Source of the DNA: JAXGQD01 sp964574395
GTDB taxonomy: Bacteria > Bacillota > Clostridia > Saccharofermentanales > Fastidiosipilaceae
Reading direction: 5' to 3'
Assembly (NCBI GenBank): GCA_964574395.1
Contig: CAZNNL010000001.1
Location: 1 to 64,000, forward strand
Length of the DNA stretch: 64,000 bases
Below the pieces are notes generated by a model. That model made no database searches. It was given only the letters and a program-made list of their open reading frames with translations, and was not told the DNA's origin. Below, one piece after another: positions 60,117-64,000 of this stretch (its first letter is position 1; every line of letters starts with the position of its first letter). The translations under genes were made by a program, and so were the position numbers.

Positions 60117-61568
60117 TTAACGGTTGTCTTTATGTAACATGTCGTTCTTAATATCCCATAGTTTTTGAGAAAGGTCGACATAGTAGGTTTGGGGATTTTC
60201 GAAACGCTTGATGGAATCCCAGAGTGTATCCATCTGTTTGGTGCAGTAGGCACGAATTTCTTCAATGTGACGACGTTCGTAGACGCACTTGCCAGCAACG
60301 AAAACGGGTTCCAGAAGTTTTCTCGCTTCAAAGTTGGTCACTGTTTTTCGCTTCCAGATTTGGACTGGGTCAAAGAGCTCATAACTGTCCGTATCTACTT
60401 CCTCACCCGCTACTGTAATCAAGTCAGCGATTGCCTTGCCGTTCGATTTATCGTAGAGTCTCCAGACTTCTTTGTTGCAGGGGGTAGTAACTTTGGCTAG
60501 ATTGTCTGAAATCTTCATGCGTGGGATAACTTCACCATCGCGTTCGATAGCTGATAGTTTGTAAACACCACCAAAGACAGGTTCTGCACGAGAAGTGATG
60601 AGGCGTTCGCCCACACCAAAGCTATCAACTTTAGCGCCTTGCACAAGTAAGTCGCGAATAATGTATTCGTCCAAAGCATTGGAGACGGTTATTTTGGTAT
60701 CCGTGAGCCCTGCTTCATCCATCATGCGACGGGATTCTTGGGTGAGGTAGGTGAGGTCGCCGGAGTCGATGCGGATGCCTTTAAGCTTTTTGCCAAGAGG
60801 TTCAAGAACTTCTTTAGCCACGCGAATCGCGTTTGGCACACCCGATTTAAGCGTATTGTAGGTGTCCACGAGAAGCACCGTATTGTCTGGGTAGGACTGA
60901 GCATAGGCTTTAAACGCTTCGTATTCACTATCGAAAACTTGCACGAAACTGTGCGCCATGGTGCCGGATAAAGGGATGCCAAACTGTTCACCACAGATAG
61001 TGCATGAAGTGCCTGCCGCTCCACCGATGTAAGCGGCCCTTGCACCAAGCACGGAAGCATCGTAGCCTTGAGCGCGTCTGGCACCGAATTCCATGATCGG
61101 TCTACCTTCTGAAGCGCGGGTGATACGTGCGGCTTTTGTGGCAATCAAGCTCTGATGATTAATGGTTAGAAGAAGCATCGTTTCTATCATCTGTGCCTGA
61201 ATAATGGGACCACGCACTTTCACGATGGGTTCAGAAGGAAAGAGGGGTGTCCCTTCCGGGATAGCCCACACATCGCAGACAAAATTAAAGTTATGTAAGT
61301 ACTCTAAAAATGCTTCATTGAATTGCCCCGTACTTCTTAGGAAAGTAATATTTTCTTCCGTGAAAGAAAGATTTTGCAAATAATCAATCATTTGCTCGAC
61401 CCCAGCCATCAAGGCATAGCCGCCATTTTCAGGGACGGCTCTAAAATAAAGATCGAAGTACGCATAGGTATCGGCAAGCTCACTATCTAAGTAGCTCCGC
61501 GACATGGTCAACTCATAAAAGTCAGTCAACATCGTTAAATTGGTGCGTTCATTCCAATTGATAAACAT
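60117..61568 (-). CDS. pncB: Nicotinate phosphoribosyltransferase
   Basis: PncB joins nicotinate and PRPP in NAD salvage. The 483-residue protein has the N-terminal LTDFYELTMSRSYL, FGARRAQGYDA, SGTMAHSFVQVFDSEYEAF and the PRPP-binding GIRIDSGDLTYLTQESRRM, followed by SNALDEYII and VGERLITS. AAGGAG precedes ATG. A Lys/Glu-rich C-terminus ends KLWDIKNDMLHKDNR. Confidence 0.95.
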   Translation of the reverse strand: MFINWNERTNLTMLTDFYELTMSRSYLDSELADTYAYFDLYFRAVPENGGYALMAGVEQMIDYLQNLSFTEENITFLRSTGQFNEAFLEYLHNFNFVCDVWAIPEGTPLFPSEPIVKVRGPIIQAQMIETMLLLTINHQSLIATKAARITRASEGRPIMEFGARRAQGYDASVLGARAAYIGGAAGTSCTICGEQFGIPLSGTMAHSFVQVFDSEYEAFKAYAQSYPDNTVLLVDTYNTLKSGVPNAIRVAKEVLEPLGKKLKGIRIDSGDLTYLTQESRRMMDEAGLTDTKITVSNALDEYIIRDLLVQGAKVDSFGVGERLITSRAEPVFGGVYKLSAIERDGEVIPRMKISDNLAKVTTPCNKEVWRLYDKSNGKAIADLITVAGEEVDTDSYELFDPVQIWKRKTVTNFEARKLLEPVFVAGKCVYERRHIEEIRAYCTKQMDTLWDSIKRFENPQTYYVDLSQKLWDIKNDMLHKDNR

Positions 61569-61580
61569 AATATTTTCTCC

Positions 61581-62501
61581 TTAAGCTTCAAACAGCTTGT
61601 GTGAATAATCCACGGTATCAAGACACAGACCTTGCGCAGTCAAGGTCTTACCAGTCATGCGCCGATCTCCTGAGATTAACGCAGTTGTGAGTTGATCCGG
61701 GCTGATTTTTCCAAGTCCAACATAGAGTAAGGAACCTGCGATAATACGCATCATATTATACAAGAATCCCGAACCATGAACAACGATTCTCAGGAGTCCT
61801 TCCCCCTCGCTGCTCGCTCTAATAAGGCGTTTGGCACTGTCCCCGGTTCGTTCAACTAACGCATTCCAACGTCCTTCTTTGATAGAATAATCCTTCGCAT
61901 TATGAATACTGGCAAAAACACCCCTCTCCATCTGTTGCAGCTCCACCGCATACAAACGCCTTCTTGTCCCGTTTGTCGGCGGACTGCCCATGGCTTGAAA
62001 AGCTGAAAAATCGTGTTCACCGACTAGGTTTATACATGCGGCAGCCATCATTTCTAAATCGAGTGGCCGCGGCTCATGATAGGCATACCTTATCCACTGT
62101 GGGTCTGCTCTGCGCCTGTTTAGGATGGTGTATGTATACGTTTTACCAAGCGCTTGGAAACGTGCGTTAAAGCGTGGATCAACATCTGCCGCAGCTTGGC
62201 AAACTATCGCTTTAGGAAGATGCGCATCAAGGGCTAAGGGTAGTTTATTAGCAGGGATTCTACAGTTTGTGAAAAAGTTACTGACGTGGCCTTGGGCATG
62301 GACGCCAGCATCAGTGCGGCTACAGCCATATAGAGTAACGGGATGTCCGCAGACTTTGGTGAGGGCTGTTTCGACGCTTCCTTGTATCGTGGGGGAGTTG
62401 GCTTGTTTTTGCCAACCAGAAAAATCACTTCCGTCATAAGCGAGAAGTAAAGCAAGATTTCGCCTATCTTCAAGCGTCTGTGTAGCGCTTAATTCCGTCA
62501 T
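61581..62501 (-). CDS. truA: tRNA pseudouridine(38-40) synthase TruA
   Basis: The 306-residue enzyme isomerises uridines in the anticodon arm. Motifs are YDGSDFSGWQKQ, the catalytic loop GCSRTDAGVHAQGHV (Asp in RTDAG), ARFQALGKTYTYTI, HDFSAFQ and GSGFLYNMMRI. It overlaps ecfT by 4 nt (ATGA). The order ecfA-ecfA-ecfT-truA is the usual Firmicute arrangement. Confidence 0.95.
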   Translation of the reverse strand: MTELSATQTLEDRRNLALLLAYDGSDFSGWQKQANSPTIQGSVETALTKVCGHPVTLYGCSRTDAGVHAQGHVSNFFTNCRIPANKLPLALDAHLPKAIVCQAAADVDPRFNARFQALGKTYTYTILNRRRADPQWIRYAYHEPRPLDLEMMAAACINLVGEHDFSAFQAMGSPPTNGTRRRLYAVELQQMERGVFASIHNAKDYSIKEGRWNALVERTGDSAKRLIRASSEGEGLLRIVVHGSGFLYNMMRIIAGSLLYVGLGKISPDQLTTALISGDRRMTGKTLTAQGLCLDTVDYSHKLFEA

Positions 62502-63295
62502 AAGAGATATTCCAGTAGGAGAAGCATTATGGCTACAGCTACAAAAGCGCCGGCAGCCAAGGCGTCTGACCTTTGATAGTGTAGTTCTTTGAACTTTGTC
62601 CGCCCTTCTGCACCGCGGTAACAGCGGGCTTCCATAGCAACTGCCAGGTCATCGGCACGCTTAAAGGCAGAGACAAAGAGCGGGATCAAAACGGATACCA
62701 GGCCTTTCGCCCGTGCAAAAACGCCCCCCGTATCATAATCCGCGCCGCGTGAAGACTGGGCCTTCATAATTTTGTCCGTCTCCTCAATCAGTGTAGGGAC
62801 GAAACGCAAAGCAATCGACATCATCATGGCGAGTTCATGGCTGGGGAAGCCAATTTTTGAGAAAGGCTTTAAGAGCGCTTCGATTGCATCCGCAATCATC
62901 AATGGGGTTGTTGATAAGGTTAAGAATAAAGAGGTCGTCAAAATGAGCAAGAACAGCCGTAAGGCCATGCGCACACCCAAAGTCAAGCCTTCTTGGCTGA
63001 TACTAAGTGGGCCAAGCTTGACCAGTGATTCGCCAGGAATCGCAAAGATATTGATTACGAAAGCAAACAAGGCGATGAAAAGCACCGACTTCAGGGACTT
63101 TAGAACCATCTTTACCGGTATGCCGGAAAGCGCGATAACAGAAAACAAAAATACAACATAAGCCGCTATTGCTAGTGGGCTTTTGAGTAAAAATAGCAAC
63201 GTCATGAATACCAAAGAAAAAATAAACTTTAATCTTGGGTCTAAGCGGTGTAGAAAAGAATTGCCAGGATAGTAGTTACCGAGGGCTATATTCAT
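62498..63295 (-). CDS. ecfT: Energy-coupling factor transporter transmembrane protein EcfT
   Basis: EcfT couples the two ATPases to the S-component in vitamin-uptake transporters. The 265-residue protein has about five membrane segments, an N-terminal RLDPRLKF and the coupling motifs SRGADYDTGG and MEARCYRGAEGRTKF, which hold the two conserved ARG signatures. It overlaps both ecfA and truA by 4 nt. Confidence 0.94.
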   Translation of the reverse strand: MNIALGNYYPGNSFLHRLDPRLKFIFSLVFMTLLFLLKSPLAIAAYVVFLFSVIALSGIPVKMVLKSLKSVLFIALFAFVINIFAIPGESLVKLGPLSISQEGLTLGVRMALRLFLLILTTSLFLTLSTTPLMIADAIEALLKPFSKIGFPSHELAMMMSIALRFVPTLIEETDKIMKAQSSRGADYDTGGVFARAKGLVSVLIPLFVSAFKRADDLAVAMEARCYRGAEGRTKFKELHYQRSDALAAGAFVAVAIMLLLLEYLL

Positions 63296-64000
63296 AAATC
63301 ACCCTCCTTGGCCTTGGCGGCTTGGGCTTGCTCCAGTAAAGCATAAACAGCGGCTCTAGCACTATATTTAGCACAATCAAGTTCTGGGTAGTCTCCTTTA
63401 AAGCGTTCTAAAAACCTTTGCGACCCAGGTATCGAAAGCGCATATGACTTGACGCGTTCGTCTTGTTCAAAAATCGCTTTGGGTGTGTCGAGCATGACTT
63501 GTTCACCATGATATAAGAGCAAAATTCTATCTGACATTCTTGCCAGGTCTTCCATACTATGCGATACCAAAATAACTGTGGTCCCTTGTTCTTTCAAGGT
63601 CCGCACATAGCCCAGAATTTCTTCTCTGCCAGCAGGATCTAAACCAGCCGCGGGCTCATCCAGTATCAAAACATCTGGATGCATGGCCAGTATGCCCGCT
63701 ATGGCTACGCGACGCTTCTGCCCGCCCGAAAGTTCAAATGGCGACCTTTCCAGAATTTCTTCGTCTAAGCGCACGATGCGCAAGGCTTCCTCAATACGGG
63801 AAGCAATTTCTTCCTGTGGTACCCCCATCTTTTCAGGGCCAAAAGCAATGTCTTCTCTGACCGTAGCGGCAAAAAGCTGATGCTCTGGATATTGAAAGAG
63901 CAAGCTAACATGCTTTCTTACCGCGCGAATGTCTTTAACTTCTTTCAAATCGTAGTTAAGTATTTTTATGCTACCTTCTTGGATACGCAGCAAGCCATTT
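63292..64000 (-). CDS. Energy-coupling factor ATPase, EcfA (N-terminus beyond the window)
   Basis: The ORF is cut by the window edge, leaving about 236 residues. Visible motifs are the Q-loop LLFQYPEHQLFAATVREDIAFGP, the ABC signature LSGGQKRRVAIAGILAMHP and Walker B VLILDEPAAGLDP, with the H-loop LVSHSMEDLARMSD. The Walker A and start lie outside. Position upstream of ecfT suggests EcfA2, but the member cannot be named from the fragment. Confidence 0.9.
   Translation of the reverse strand, partial: NGLLRIQEGSIKILNYDLKEVKDIRAVRKHVSLLFQYPEHQLFAATVREDIAFGPEKMGVPQEEIASRIEEALRIVRLDEEILERSPFELSGGQKRRVAIAGILAMHPDVLILDEPAAGLDPAGREEILGYVRTLKEQGTTVILVSHSMEDLARMSDRILLLYHGEQVMLDTPKAIFEQDERVKSYALSIPGSQRFLERFKGDYPELDCAKYSARAAVYALLEQAQAAKAKEGDL

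Noticed and set aside
1..64000. Mobile element, prophage, CRISPR or toxin-antitoxin system
   Set aside because: No transposase, integrase, phage or cas-like protein, no regular direct-repeat array and no att-like repeats were seen; gene content is housekeeping.

Overview
The window is one strand-biased block of core chromosome from a low-to-mid GC Firmicute, most likely a clostridial (Oscillospirales-like) anaerobe. The evidence is an IspH protein fused to ribosomal S1 domains, a T-box in front of ileS, NrdR, long-form HPF, a clostridial division/cell-wall (dcw) cluster and Firmicute-type SD sequences. I cannot name the species. Nearly every gene is on the minus strand. The exceptions are a small rubredoxin (4950-5114) and a CPBP-type membrane protease (6460-8106). 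I saw no rRNA, tRNA, IS element, prophage or CRISPR array.

Layout. 1-14 kb: YfbR-like nucleotidase, PcrA helicase, HPF, a glycosyltransferase, rubredoxin, a GAPDH of the type known from trypanosomatid glycosomes, the CPBP protease, then U32 hydroxylase/MltG/TypA/Der. 14-20 kb: L32 and YceD, a module of unknown function (DUF4037 - TPR - DUF4125), a DUF1934 protein, Ddl, a coiled-coil protein and CoaD. 20-25 kb: RsmD, RecG, Nth, an orphan response regulator that lacks its phospho-acceptor Asp, and NrdR. 25-39 kb: the dcw cluster in transcription order mraZ-rsmH-ftsL-pbp-'murE'-murF-mraY-ftsW-murG-divIB-ftsZ. It is driven by a strong promoter carrying four phased MraZ boxes. ftsA, murC and murD are absent, as are the spoIIGA/sigE/sigG genes that usually follow ftsZ in spore-formers. 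The MurE homologue has a degenerate catalytic domain.

39-47 kb: IspH-S1 fusion, PlsC, Cmk, a HutP-family protein and three genes matching the 5S, 1.3S and 12S subunits of a biotin transcarboxylase. 47.3-47.7 kb is a gene-free stretch with an elaborate nested set of complementary segments, a candidate structured RNA. 47.7-54 kb: ScpB, ScpA, an M50 protease, IleRS under T-box control and a CarD-like regulator. 54-64 kb: a membrane-anchored GH25 lysozyme, a Thr-rich lipoprotein, TatD, MetG, a FucU/RbsD mutarotase, cyclophilin, PncB, TruA, EcfT and a truncated EcfA.

The signals most worth a second look are: the octamer TTTTGCCA, strongly over-represented on the coding strand in all three codon frames; the DUF4037-TPR-DUF4125 module; the structured element near 47.55 kb; the degenerate MurE; and the pseudo-receiver response regulator. 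All counts and pairings were made by eye.
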